From an uncultured Caulobacterales bacterium (GTDB lineage: Bacteria; Pseudomonadota; Alphaproteobacteria; Caulobacterales; Maricaulaceae): a stretch of 64,000 nt of DNA. The stretch is taken from the NCBI GenBank assembly GCA_938009235.1, contig CALLIK010000003.1, forward strand, positions 124,001 to 188,000, given 5' to 3'. Positions 12,153 through 20,271 of this stretch are shown in pieces; within the stretch, counting starts at the first letter, position 1, and the number at the start of each line of letters is the position of its first letter. The notes under the pieces are model-generated. The model saw only the letters and a program-made list of their open reading frames with translations, was not told the origin of the DNA and ran no database searches. The translations under genes and the position numbers were made by a program.

Positions 12153-12237
12153 GAAAAGCGGCTTTCAAAAGCGTGACGACTAAGTCGCGTCTTTTAAGCT
12201 CCACATTGTAACCGTCAACCGCAGTCAGACGTTCGAT

Positions 12238-13185
12238 TTAGGGTTGGGATAACTTTAGCGGCTTATACGGTTGCTCGCTTTTCTCAAATGTCGTGCGGCC
12301 ATTCGGAATTTTGAGGTCTGGGTCGACTTCAGGTTCGATGACGACTTCACGTTTTTTGTAGAGGCCAGAGCTTTCGCTCACCCGGTCAAAGCCGAAATTC
12401 ATTTTGCTTAGACTTTCGCCTTCTCCGAGGATCAGATAGCCGTTTTCTTTGACCAATCCTGAAAGACCACGCAGCACGCGAACACGTGCAGGCGCAGAAT
12501 AATGTGGCAAGCTGCCGCAAAACATGACGGCGTGAAAATCATCCAATGTATCCAATTTGGACAAGAGATGAATGTCCCTAAATTCGACTCTTTTGCGAAT
12601 TTTGTCTTTGACGACCCAGTCGGCTTTATCGGTATCGAAGTATTCGACTAAGTCTCGGACGGGCAGGCCGCGTTGCACATCAAAATGTGTGTAACGTCCA
12701 AGACGTGCGCGTTCTAAGGCCTGACTAGGATAATCAACACCGACGATGTCGACTTTCATACCTTCCAGAGCGTCTTGCATCTGGTCGATGACCATCGCCA
12801 TGCCATAGGGTTCTTGCCCAGACGCACAGCCAAAGCTGAGGAGGCGAATACGCCCGCCGCCGCGTTTATGATGTAAGTCAGGCAGAACGACCTCGCGCAG
12901 TCGTCTGAAGGCGGTTTGGTCTTTGAAGAAATGCGTATCGCGCTCTGTTAGAGCAGAGACAACCTGAACCGCCAATCTTGAACCGCCCGTTTGGAACAGC
13001 TCGCTGACCATGGCGTCAAGGCTGTCATAGCCTTCCTCGCGGGCCAATTTGGCCAATCGCGTTTCAACCAAAAAAGCGTGATTGGAGCCCAAATTTATCC
13101 CAGCTAACTCTAAAGTTAGTCGGCGCAGAGCATCATAGTATGTTGGGGCAAGTGAAAGTGCGCCCTGCCGGTCGTTCGCACTCAT
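12238..13185 (-). CDS. CheR-type SAM-dependent protein methyltransferase
   Basis: A 315-residue protein with the CheR N-terminal helical domain (YYDALRRLTLELAGINLGSNHAFLVETRL) and the SAM-binding domain (RLLSFGCASGQEPYGMAM, then FHAVMFCGSLPHYS). CheR proteins methylate glutamates of chemoreceptors. No receptor, cheB or cheW gene is nearby, so the substrate is open. Its start overlaps the receiver gene by 4 bases, and it ends a three-gene run beside chpT. The GCASGQEPYG loop differs slightly from the canonical CSTGEEPYS. Confidence 0.9.
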   Translation of the reverse strand: MSANDRQGALSLAPTYYDALRRLTLELAGINLGSNHAFLVETRLAKLAREEGYDSLDAMVSELFQTGGSRLAVQVVSALTERDTHFFKDQTAFRRLREVVLPDLHHKRGGGRIRLLSFGCASGQEPYGMAMVIDQMQDALEGMKVDIVGVDYPSQALERARLGRYTHFDVQRGLPVRDLVEYFDTDKADWVVKDKIRKRVEFRDIHLLSKLDTLDDFHAVMFCGSLPHYSAPARVRVLRGLSGLVKENGYLILGEGESLSKMNFGFDRVSESSGLYKKREVVIEPEVDPDLKIPNGRTTFEKSEQPYKPLKLSQP

Positions 13186-13547
13186 ACTAACCCAGCCAAA
13201 GTAAATTTCGACTCGATAATATCTGAGTCGAATGGCTTCATTATATATTCGTCTGCACCTGCGGCTAAAGCTTCGACAATGCGACTAATATCGCGAACGG
13301 ACGTACAAAAGACGACGATGGGCTTTTGCCCGCCCGGGAGTTCCCGCAGTTTTTTGACAAAATCAAACCCATCCATGACTGGCATAGCCCAATCTACGAG
13401 AACTGCGTCAGGCAGTTCCATCTGGCATTTATCTAGGGCCTCTTGACCATTGATAGCTTCACTTGTCTCAAAACCGAGGTCTTTTACAATACGTCCTGCG
13501 ACGCGGCGGATCATGCGGCTATCATCTACAATTAAACATGTCTTCAT
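13182..13547 (-). CDS. Single-domain response regulator (CheY-like)
   Basis: A stand-alone receiver of 121 residues. It has the acidic pair D8-D9, phospho-acceptor D52 in LVDWAMPVMDGF, the switch threonine in VVFCTS and the lysine in YIMKPFD. It overlaps both neighbours by 4 bases, so it is translationally coupled to the CheA-like gene before it and to cheR after it. Its position beside chpT suggests it may exchange phosphate with that relay, which is inference. DivK, CpdR or a CheY are alternatives; I cannot tell which from sequence alone. Confidence 0.9.
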   Translation of the reverse strand: MKTCLIVDDSRMIRRVAGRIVKDLGFETSEAINGQEALDKCQMELPDAVLVDWAMPVMDGFDFVKKLRELPGGQKPIVVFCTSVRDISRIVEALAAGADEYIMKPFDSDIIESKFTLAGLV

Positions 13548-14557
13548 GATGCGGTCTCATGAAGTGAAAGAGGGTCCATTAGGGCATTGAGTTGCTCACG
13601 CAGCCCTTGCTCTGTTTCCGTTGTAATCAGCGGCTTTGGTAACGAAACTTTTTTCGGCTTGAGCGCGACTCGCATCGCGGTTGTACCCGCCATTATATGA
13701 AGTTGTTCGCCCGCTAAATTAATGTCGATATGTCCAACGCGGTCATCAGACAAAGCTTGACGAATGATTTGGGATAAGGCCTGGCCTAAACGTTGGCGCA
13801 GGTCAGCGGCGAGTGTGTCGCTCACGCTTTTCTCGCCCATATCGTAAGAGAGACTAATGGTGCGTCCGACGCTGCGCGCGACGGAGAGTGCGTCTGCGAT
13901 AACATCACGCATGACAGCATCTAATGTGACAGACGATGTCTCAATGCTGACTGTGGATGTTGGAACGTGTTGTGGTTGGTCTCCGGACATGATGTCAGCT
14001 TCGCCTGCAACGAGGTTCGATGTCACGTCAGCTTTCTGCTTGAAGGGAACAATGTCGGCCTGAGACGCTAAGTCGTACTCTGGTGAATCACTCTCTGGTG
14101 AATCGCTTGGAGTGCCTTCTATCGGCCCAGACGAGCGGATGAGGCGTGACAACATATCTGCAGTTTCAGGGTCTGCGGTCGGCAGTAATGCATTTAACGT
14201 TTCGCGGGCGGTGTCCCACTTTTCTGTGACGCTTTTTGGTTCAGCATTAGCTGGAGATGTTTCCGAAAGGAGGTCTTCTAATCCACGCGCATAGGAAGTT
14301 ACCAATGAGCCGAGTGTCTCAATGCGTCCTGTTAGGACAGCATCATTTTCATGATGCATCGCGGAGAGAACGTCTTGTGCACCGACATAGATGTTACGTG
14401 CGCGCAAGCGTTTTGCGCCGCGCTGCACAGTCGTCATCATGTTGATGACAACAGGCGCGTCTGGTTTTGCGCGTGGGTCTGGCATCTCGGCCAATAGAGC
14501 CAAGCCGTCAGCCGCAGTCCGCGTAAAATTCTGTGCGAAATTTAGGTCGTCGCCCAT
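13544..14557 (-). CDS. CheA/histidine kinase-like protein, uncertain
   Basis: A 337-residue protein that I do not recognise with certainty. Residues 1-110 are helical and Hpt-like in character (RNIYVGAQDVLSAMHHENDAV). Residues 110-200 form an acidic, low-complexity linker containing two DSPE repeats. Residues 205-300 resemble the dimer/ATP-binding part of a kinase (RDVIADALSVARSVGRTISLSYD, LRQRLGQALSQIIRQALSD), but I see no proper N, G1 or G2 boxes. It leads a coupled operon with a receiver and cheR. It may be a degenerate kinase acting as a scaffold or phosphotransfer partner. Confidence 0.7.
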   Translation of the reverse strand: MGDDLNFAQNFTRTAADGLALLAEMPDPRAKPDAPVVINMMTTVQRGAKRLRARNIYVGAQDVLSAMHHENDAVLTGRIETLGSLVTSYARGLEDLLSETSPANAEPKSVTEKWDTARETLNALLPTADPETADMLSRLIRSSGPIEGTPSDSPESDSPEYDLASQADIVPFKQKADVTSNLVAGEADIMSGDQPQHVPTSTVSIETSSVTLDAVMRDVIADALSVARSVGRTISLSYDMGEKSVSDTLAADLRQRLGQALSQIIRQALSDDRVGHIDINLAGEQLHIMAGTTAMRVALKPKKVSLPKPLITTETEQGLREQLNALMDPLSLHETAS

Positions 14558-14728
14558 GAAGAAAATCTCGAATCAAACATTATCGTTAAAAGGTTTGATC
14601 AGAATGCACTGAAAAGGGTTAAGACAGGGTCAAGCGCGGCCTTAAATATGCAGCGAAGGTTGATAAATCTGAAAATAAACTCGTTCTACGGGCGTTTATT
14701 GCCAGAAAAATGGGTGAAAATAGTGTGC
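14558..14728. other. Gap between chpT and the CheA-like gene
   Basis: 171 bp, A+T-rich. It probably holds the promoter of the CheA-like/receiver/cheR operon. I looked for a TTAA-N7-TTAA CtrA box and found only single TTAA half-sites. No gene or clear hairpin is visible. Confidence 0.5.
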
Positions 14729-15409
14729 CTATGCCTCTGTAGTTGCAACGGGGTCAAAATTAGCCGTGAAAATAATGGCTTCTTCCGTCGCGGTTGCGCC
14801 GATTTTACCGCCCGCATCTCGTGCCAATAGGCTCGTGTAAAGTGGTTGGATAGAACGTCCATCAAAGCCTTCTTCAGGGGCTTTGCCTGACATCGCGCGA
14901 TCTACATCTTCGGCCAAGCGAACGCGTGGGCCTTCGCTGACGAGCGTAAAGTCTGCGCCTGCGTCCGTCGTGTCGCCGCGTCCAACGCGCGTAATCGTGA
15001 CTGTGCCGCCGCGCGGAGCCGCTTGCACAGCGAGCATGACCAAATTCATGAGAATGCGCGTGCGGTCTTTATCAACGCCGTCTGTGTCGATGTTCCAGAC
15101 GAGATCAGGTTTAGAGTCGCGAAACATATCATTCGTGAGCGTCTTAATCTCCGCCGTCGGGATAACGCCGGGGGCTGAACCGCCTGCGCCAAGTGCCAAG
15201 CGAAGAAATTTCAACTTGGCCGCGGCTTGGCGAGAGGAGGTTCTGACCAAGGCCATTGCGTCGTCATGCATATCGACATTGGATGGGTCGTCGAGAATTT
15301 CGATGGCAGTCCCTAGCGCTCCGACTGGAGAGATCAAATCATGACAAATCCGCGCACACAAAAGTGCGGAGAGGGATGTGGGTGTGAGTTTTGTGATCGA
15401 AGCTGACAT
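14729..15409 (-). CDS. chpT: Histidine phosphotransferase ChpT
   Basis: Phosphotransfer protein that carries phosphate from CckA to CtrA and CpdR in the alphaproteobacterial cell-cycle relay. Residues 1-90 form the dimerising helical hairpin with the phospho-acceptor His23 in LLCARICHDLISPVGALG. The rest is a degenerate ATPase-like domain (TRILMNLVMLAVQAAPRGGTVTI, then GPRVRLAEDV) without nucleotide-binding boxes, as expected for ChpT. At 226 residues it is of normal length. It precedes a CheA-like/receiver/cheR cluster on the same strand. Confidence 0.93.
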   Translation of the reverse strand: MSASITKLTPTSLSALLCARICHDLISPVGALGTAIEILDDPSNVDMHDDAMALVRTSSRQAAAKLKFLRLALGAGGSAPGVIPTAEIKTLTNDMFRDSKPDLVWNIDTDGVDKDRTRILMNLVMLAVQAAPRGGTVTITRVGRGDTTDAGADFTLVSEGPRVRLAEDVDRAMSGKAPEEGFDGRSIQPLYTSLLARDAGGKIGATATEEAIIFTANFDPVATTEA

Positions 15410-15477
15410 AACGTGGGCCTTGCGCGGTTGATTCGTGCCTGAGGTCAGTGTGAATCAGATGCGCGAACGGCGCAAAG

Positions 15478-15507
15478 AAAAAACCCCGCCTGTTTAGGGG
15501 CGGGGTT
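15478..15507 (-). terminator. Intrinsic terminator after ydbL
   Basis: On the minus strand, CCCCGCC pairs with GGCGGGG (7 bp, 8-base loop), followed by six T. It lies 27 bp past the ydbL stop. Confidence 0.85.
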
Positions 15508-15533
15508 GGTTATTCAAAATTCAGCGTCAGGCG

Positions 15534-15917
15534 TTACTTCTTAGTCCACGTTCCAGACGCGCCTTTAATGTATGTGCCAGGTGCCGCTTTCGCGAGTTGC
15601 TTTTCGCCTGTTAGTTTAGCGACAATTGCGGGCTGTACATTTTGCGCAGTTGAGAGCTTTGTATAAACGGCTTTTCGCTTGATGTTGATTTCTTCGACAG
15701 AGGCGCTCACATCAGCTGACACGGACACGCCATCAACAACGGCCAAGTAGCCACTGATTTGTTCGCCAACTTCACCGCGAGCAATGGCAGCATCAACCAC
15801 AGCTTTAGAATTGCTGGCCTGCGCTTGTGCTGTAGGCGCATAAGTTATGGCTGTTAGGCTGCCTGCTATAAGGGTCAGAGCAGCGAAGCTGCCTAATAAT
15901 GTTTTCAATGTGGCCAT
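15534..15917 (-). CDS. ydbL: YdbL family (DUF1318) periplasmic protein
   Basis: Exported protein of 127 residues with a signal peptide (LLGSFAALTLIAGSLTAITYAPTAQA, cleavage near residue 33). The DUF1318 core is DAAIARGEVGEQISGYLAVVDG...INIKRKAVYTKLS. In Escherichia coli ydbL belongs to ydbH-ynbE-ydbL, which helps phospholipid transport to the outer membrane. An excellent ribosome binding site (AAGGAGG) precedes ATG 15917. It follows ynbE by 47 bp and ends at an intrinsic terminator. A ydbH gene is not adjacent. Confidence 0.87.
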   Translation of the reverse strand: MATLKTLLGSFAALTLIAGSLTAITYAPTAQAQASNSKAVVDAAIARGEVGEQISGYLAVVDGVSVSADVSASVEEINIKRKAVYTKLSTAQNVQPAIVAKLTGEKQLAKAAPGTYIKGASGTWTKK

Positions 15918-15964
15918 AACAGCCTCCTTGATATGTGAGCCTTTATAGGCTCGGACGTAATGAC

Positions 15965-16153
15965 CTAGAAAAGGTCTGGGTTGTCAGTAATCAGGTCTTC
16001 TACATCTTTATCCAAGCGGACACGGATTTCCTGATTGATATTGACGTTGATGTTGAAGCTGATGGGTTCTTTTCCGGGCACAACCTGATGTTTGATGGTG
16101 CAACCTGAAAGGGCTCCCAAAGCCATAAGACATATCAATATCTTCTGTTTCAT
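15965..16153 (-). CDS. ynbE: YnbE-like lipoprotein
   Basis: Small lipoprotein of 62 residues: signal and lipobox MKQKILICLMALGALSGC, then the YnbE core TIKHQVVPGKEPISFNINVNINQEIRV. I start it at ATG 16153, because upstream in-frame codons would bury the signal behind a basic extension. YnbE bridges the giant YdbH to the outer membrane in Escherichia coli. Here it pairs with ydbL only. It is divergent from terC. Confidence 0.85.
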   Translation of the reverse strand: MKQKILICLMALGALSGCTIKHQVVPGKEPISFNINVNINQEIRVRLDKDVEDLITDNPDLF

Positions 16154-16296
16154 ACTGCGTCCTATCAAAAGTCGTCTGAACCTCGCATTAATACTAAACC
16201 TACACAAGGTTCAGACTGCAGGATGTCGAGTCTACTCTTAACCTGCCGCGCAACTTGGGGTAAGCACCCATCAAACATTGGATTGGAGGATCACCC

Positions 16297-17184
16297 ATGG
16301 CCGAACTTTTGACGGCTCAAGCCCTATTTACGCTGCTTATGCTCATTTTGTTGCAAGCCGTTTTGGGTTTTGACAACTTACTTTATATTGCGATTGAATC
16401 GAACAAAGTTGGGAATGAAGAGGACGCGAAAAAAGTCCGCAAATGGGGCATCGGGATTGCGGTCCTGCTCAGGATCGTCCTGCTTTTCGTGATTGTGAAT
16501 TTATTTACGTTCCTCGCTGAGCCATTGTTCGGTGTGCATTTGACGAATTTCATCGAAGGTGAGTTCACCGCACAGGCCTTGATTACCTTAGTCGGTGGCG
16601 GCTTTATCATTTATACGGCGATCAAAGAGATCCATCATCTTCTACAAGTCGACCATATTGAGCATTCTGAAGGCGGCGGTAAACGCAGTGTCGCCAGCGC
16701 GATTGCTCTGATCGTTGCGATGAACCTTGTGTTCTCAGTTGACTCTATTCTCTCTGCGATGGCGATTGCATCTGTAAAAGATGTCGCGACTGGCCTCACG
16801 ACATATCAAGTGCCATTGATGGTGATTGCGATTTTGGTTTCTGGCTTAGGTATGATCTTGCTCGCAGACCGCGTGACGAACTTCTTGAAAAAGAACCGTA
16901 TGTATCAGGTCTTGGGTCTCTTTATTCTGTTCCTAGTTGGCGTCTTGCTTGTCACCGAAGGCGCACATTTGGCGCATCTGAAACTGTTTAGCTTCAAGAT
17001 CGACGCGATGAGCAAGTCGAGTTTCTACCTCGTTGTATTTGTATTGGTCGTGACGGACATCATTTCCAATCGTTACCAAAACCGCCTTTGGGCGCAGAAA
17101 CAGGCGGAAATTATGGGTGCCACAGAGACATCTGGCCGCGAAGCTGTCGATGCCTTTAAGGGCAGTAAGACTAAGTCGCATTAA
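16297..17184 (+). CDS. TerC family integral membrane protein
   Basis: A 295-residue polytopic membrane protein with about eight helices and the family's charged intramembrane motifs: GFDNLLYIAIESNKV near residues 24-38 and MNLVFSVDSILSAMAIA in the second half. TerC/Alx/YkoY proteins handle metal ions, often manganese, or confer tellurite resistance; the substrate here is unknown. GGAGG lies seven bases before ATG 16297. An intrinsic terminator follows. Confidence 0.92.
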   Translation: MAELLTAQALFTLLMLILLQAVLGFDNLLYIAIESNKVGNEEDAKKVRKWGIGIAVLLRIVLLFVIVNLFTFLAEPLFGVHLTNFIEGEFTAQALITLVGGGFIIYTAIKEIHHLLQVDHIEHSEGGGKRSVASAIALIVAMNLVFSVDSILSAMAIASVKDVATGLTTYQVPLMVIAILVSGLGMILLADRVTNFLKKNRMYQVLGLFILFLVGVLLVTEGAHLAHLKLFSFKIDAMSKSSFYLVVFVLVVTDIISNRYQNRLWAQKQAEIMGATETSGREAVDAFKGSKTKSH

Positions 17185-17217
17185 TCAGCTCAGGCTTTAA
17201 CCGCACATTTTTCAATC

Positions 17218-17245
17218 GGGCTCGCCTTGACGGCGGGCCTTTTTT
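17218..17245 (+). terminator. Intrinsic terminator after terC
   Basis: GGCTCGCC and GGCGGGCC form an 8-bp stem (one T-G pair) with loop TTGA, followed by six T. It lies 34 bp past the terC stop. The apparent longer reading frame of the next gene begins inside this loop, which argues against that start. Confidence 0.85.
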
Positions 17246-17310
17246 CGTTTGAAGATAAGGTAGAGCGTAAAAACGCCAAAAGGGGGCAAAAGCCCCCAAG
17301 GGGAATGAAT

Positions 17311-18132
17311 ATGAAGCCAGAAATCATGGTCGTTTTAGCGATTTTCGTAGGATTTATCTTACTCGAGGTCCTGTTTACGCAATTCTTCCGCAAGGAAAAG
17401 CAAGTCAAAGGTGATGGGTGGGTCGACTTCATATCGACCTTGATGCTGACGATCGTCACGCAGCCTCTCGTCGTTTTGTCAGGTGGTTTATTGGCGGCGC
17501 TGATTGTTCCGCAATATGCTGATGTTTTAAAAACATGGCACTGGTTGCCTGTTTTGGGACTGTTCCTCGTCTTTGATGATATGACGCAATATTGGTGGCA
17601 TCGCATCACTCACGCGACTCCATGGCTCTATAATCTACATCGTCCGCATCATCAGGCAGAATATCTTTCTATTCGAATCGTGTACCGGAACAATATTTTC
17701 TATTACTTTCTCATGCCGGGTCTCTGGTTCACGGGGATGTTGATCTATCTTGGCGGAGGTTGGGTCTACGCGGGATATATCATTGTGAAGATGACGGTCA
17801 TTTATGGCGCGCATTCAGACATTCGCTGGGATCGCCCGCTCTATAAAGTAAAATGGTTGGCCCCTGTCATGTGGGTCGTTGAGCGCACAATTTCGACATC
17901 TGCAACGCATAGCGCCCATCACGGTAAACATGCGGACGATGGCGTGACGCATTACAAAGGTAATTATGGAAATCTGCTGTTTTTCTGGGACATTTTGTTC
18001 GGAACTGCCAAAATCACGCGCGAATACCCACCTGAATTTGGCGTAGAAAACCTGCCTGAAACGAGTGTTGCAGAGCAGTTGTTATGGCCCGTTTTTCGAA
18101 CAAAAAACGCGCCAATCGAAGTCGCGGAATAA
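17311..18132 (+). CDS. Fatty acid hydroxylase/sterol desaturase family protein
   Basis: Membrane di-iron hydroxylase-like protein of 273 residues. The histidine clusters are complete: YWWHRITH, LHRPHHQ, and the C-terminal TSATHSAHHGKH. Four or more membrane segments are visible (MVVLAIFVGFILLEVLF and others). Family members hydroxylate or desaturate sterols, carotenoids or fatty acids; the substrate is unknown. ATG 17311 has AAGGGG at suitable spacing. A GGGGGC/GCCCCC hairpin lies immediately upstream (17282-17297) and may affect translation. Confidence 0.88.
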   Translation: MKPEIMVVLAIFVGFILLEVLFTQFFRKEKQVKGDGWVDFISTLMLTIVTQPLVVLSGGLLAALIVPQYADVLKTWHWLPVLGLFLVFDDMTQYWWHRITHATPWLYNLHRPHHQAEYLSIRIVYRNNIFYYFLMPGLWFTGMLIYLGGGWVYAGYIIVKMTVIYGAHSDIRWDRPLYKVKWLAPVMWVVERTISTSATHSAHHGKHADDGVTHYKGNYGNLLFFWDILFGTAKITREYPPEFGVENLPETSVAEQLLWPVFRTKNAPIEVAE

Positions 18133-18134
18133 AG

Positions 18135-18572
18135 CTAGTCTAATTTGATTTCGGTCCAAATCTGTTTCTGACAGATTGGGCCGATACAGCCTTTGACTTG
18201 CAATGTACCGTCGCTCTGTCGCTCGAGTTTGGATTTGTATGACTTACCGCTTTCGGCGTCATAAATTTTACCGCCTGACCATTTATCAGACTTTTCTTTA
18301 AACCCCCAGAGCATTTTGGAGCCGATTAAAGGTTGCGTCGCTAAGTTGGGGTCAGGGTTCTTATCGTCCAACATCGCCTGTGAATTGCGCGCGAAAATAT
18401 GGGCGATCTTTCCGCATGGCGTCCCATCACCGCAATCCTTGAGGTGAACAATAACGGTTCCGCCTCTTACAAGCCAGACGCCGTAAACGTCTTTGGGGTT
18501 ATGTGCGGCGTCAGTCGCAAAAGCTGACGTTGCCAGAAAAGCGGCTGCGGTCGCTAGAAAGAGCGCTCTCAT
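18135..18572 (-). CDS. DUF2147 family secreted protein
   Basis: Exported protein of 145 residues with a clear signal peptide (MRALFLATAAAFLATSAFA). The DUF2147 features are VYGVWLVRGGTVIVHLKDCG, IGSKMLWGFK, WSGGKIYDAESGKSYKSKL and the C-terminal CIGPICQKQIWTE. This is a lipocalin-like fold with no assigned function. Its start overlaps the stop of the upstream transglycosylase gene by 4 bases, indicating coupled expression with a peptidoglycan enzyme. Confidence 0.9.
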   Translation of the reverse strand: MRALFLATAAAFLATSAFATDAAHNPKDVYGVWLVRGGTVIVHLKDCGDGTPCGKIAHIFARNSQAMLDDKNPDPNLATQPLIGSKMLWGFKEKSDKWSGGKIYDAESGKSYKSKLERQSDGTLQVKGCIGPICQKQIWTEIKLD

Positions 18573-19849
18573 CGTCCCATGATCCGTTTGAAGAGGCGTT
18601 GTTCAATATATCCATCTGCGGTGAGGCCATTGGCCGCTTGCCATGCGCGGATGGCTTTGCGGCTATTGGGTCCGATACGGCCATCGACGCCGCCCGTGGA
18701 ATATCCGAGGTCCGTCAACTTTTGCTGCATCGCTTTTTTGTCTTCAAATGAGATGGCAACATCATCGCGCGGCCAATCCGTTTGAATGCCGGGTTTGCGT
18801 TCTAGGGCGTCGGCCAGAACGCTAATACCCATGACGTAACTGGTGGAATTATTATAACGTTTCAGCACATCGAAATTTTTGAATGTCAAAAACTTAGGTC
18901 CGCGTGATCCGCCCGGTGCAATCAATTTTGCCTCTAAAAACCCAGCCCCGCCGCTCCAACGGCGTCCAGAAATGGGTTCGACGCCAATCGCAGTCCAATC
19001 ATTGATAGTCTTCTTGCTGCCGTCTGTGACGGAATAATCAAAGCTCGTTGGCAGTTTAACTTCGGTCATGACGGGCTCGCCCGCACGCCAGCCAGAGCGC
19101 GAGATATAATTCGCAGCACTCGCGAGGGCATCCCCTGGGTCGGTCCAAAGGTCTTTATTGCCGTTCCCATCAAGATCGACGGCATAGTCACGGAAGGTCG
19201 TTGGGATGAACTGCGTCATGCCCATTGCGCCTGCCCAGGCCCCTATCAGTTGTTCACGCCGCACTTCGCCAGAGGCGAGCAGGTCGAGTAGGGCATAGAG
19301 TTGGTTCGTGCCAAATTTCTGACGTCGTCCTTCGAACGCAAAGGTCGAGAGCGAATCGACAATATCATGTTTGCCTAAAATACGACCATAACTCGTTTCT
19401 AAACCCCAAATCGCGGTCAGGACTTCGCGGGGGACGCGGTATTTGCCTTCAATCGTGTCCAAAACTGAATCGACTTCGGTCATCTTATCTTGACCACTCG
19501 AAATGCGGGCCGCGCTCGCGGCTCCGTCGACATAAGACCAGACAGGTTTGGTGAATTCTGGCTGATTGGCATCACGCTCTAGCGCAAGCGGGTTGATCTT
19601 GGCGGGCGCAATGACAGACCGCACGAGGTCTGGCGCATAGTTCTTCGCAATCGCGTCCTGTACGAATTCAGTCTTCCAAAGCGCGAAACGTTGCTCTTGG
19701 GTGAGGCCTAACGTGCGCGGAGCTGTCGTTATCTGATCGGGCGCTTCTGCTGCCGCTTCTGGCACAGGCACAGGCTCAGCTTTGGCAATGGGCGCATTCG
19801 CGCAGGATGCCAGAAACAAAGCGGCGGGAAGGAGTAAAACTGTTTTCAT
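18569..19849 (-). CDS. Lytic murein transglycosylase, MltB type
   Basis: Outer-membrane lipoprotein that cleaves peptidoglycan with formation of 1,6-anhydro-muropeptides. Of its 426 residues, the first 16 are a signal ending in the lipobox LASC. The SLT_2 domain spans about 50-345 with the catalytic glutamate in IWGLETSYGRI and the helix MGMTQFIPTTFRDYAVD. A peptidoglycan-binding domain closes the protein (KKAMQQKLTDLGYSTGGVDGRIG). It is co-transcribed with the DUF2147 gene. Confidence 0.93.
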   Translation of the reverse strand: MKTVLLLPAALFLASCANAPIAKAEPVPVPEAAAEAPDQITTAPRTLGLTQEQRFALWKTEFVQDAIAKNYAPDLVRSVIAPAKINPLALERDANQPEFTKPVWSYVDGAASAARISSGQDKMTEVDSVLDTIEGKYRVPREVLTAIWGLETSYGRILGKHDIVDSLSTFAFEGRRQKFGTNQLYALLDLLASGEVRREQLIGAWAGAMGMTQFIPTTFRDYAVDLDGNGNKDLWTDPGDALASAANYISRSGWRAGEPVMTEVKLPTSFDYSVTDGSKKTINDWTAIGVEPISGRRWSGGAGFLEAKLIAPGGSRGPKFLTFKNFDVLKRYNNSTSYVMGISVLADALERKPGIQTDWPRDDVAISFEDKKAMQQKLTDLGYSTGGVDGRIGPNSRKAIRAWQAANGLTADGYIEQRLFKRIMGR

Positions 19850-19965
19850 GGCTTAACCCTAACAAATAAGACAGAGTTCCGATAGATACGCGATTGTGAC
19901 AATCCAGATAACATGGTTAAGATGCGTTAGGATTTAAACGGGTGCGAGACTCTTCAGTTCTCGCG

Positions 19966-19994
19966 TTGACACACTTGTGACTCCTACGTATATG
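19966..19994 (+). promoter_or_regulatory. Sigma-70-type promoter of rpmJ
   Basis: TTGACA at 19966-19971, a 17-base spacer, then TATATG at 19989-19994. The start codon of rpmJ lies 39 bases further on. Spacing and hexamers fit the vegetative consensus closely. Confidence 0.8.
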
Positions 19995-20032
19995 CCGCCT
20001 TCAAATTAAACCATTTTGCCGAAAGCATCGCC

Positions 20033-20158
20033 ATGAAAGTTCGTAGCTCGCTGAAATCGCTAAAGGGCCGCCATCGTGATTGCCAAATCGTGCGTCGCAA
20101 GGGCCGTCTTTACGTAATCAACAAGACAGACCCACGTTTTAAAGCTCGCCAAGGCTAG
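20033..20158 (+). CDS. rpmJ: 50S ribosomal protein L36
   Basis: Forty-one residues, beginning [20 protein letters not shown] and ending KARQG. This is the longer bacterial L36 type that lacks the four zinc-binding positions: only one cysteine is present, so it is a C-minus paralogue or form. It is a structural protein of the large ribosomal subunit. It stands alone with its own promoter, and a strong hairpin follows 70 bp downstream. Confidence 0.95.
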   Translation: MKVRSSLKSLKGRHRDCQIVRRKGRLYVINKTDPRFKARQG

Positions 20159-20227
20159 TTTTAACGTTTGTTAGATGTCGTTTCCTGTTTGAACAGAAAT
20201 GGTATGATCTAACTGAAAGTTTATAAT

Positions 20228-20268
20228 GAGGCCCCTTGCCAGCGATGGCGAGGGGCCTCATTCTATTT
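20228..20268 (+). terminator. Hairpin between rpmJ and the TPR gene
   Basis: A 13-bp stem (GAGGCCCCTTGCC with GGCGAGGGGCCTC, one T-G pair) with a six-base loop, followed by the T-rich ATTCTATTT. It probably ends the rpmJ transcript. It lies only 13 bases before the start codon of the next gene, so any read-through would be poorly translated. Confidence 0.7.
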
Positions 20269-20271
20269 AAG

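Noticed and set aside
14558-14728. CtrA box upstream of the CheA-like operon
   Set aside because: Several TTAA words are present but none are spaced by seven bases.
17227-17310. Upstream start for the desaturase-like gene
   Set aside because: The extension begins in the loop of the terC terminator and lacks a ribosome binding site; ATG 17311 has one.
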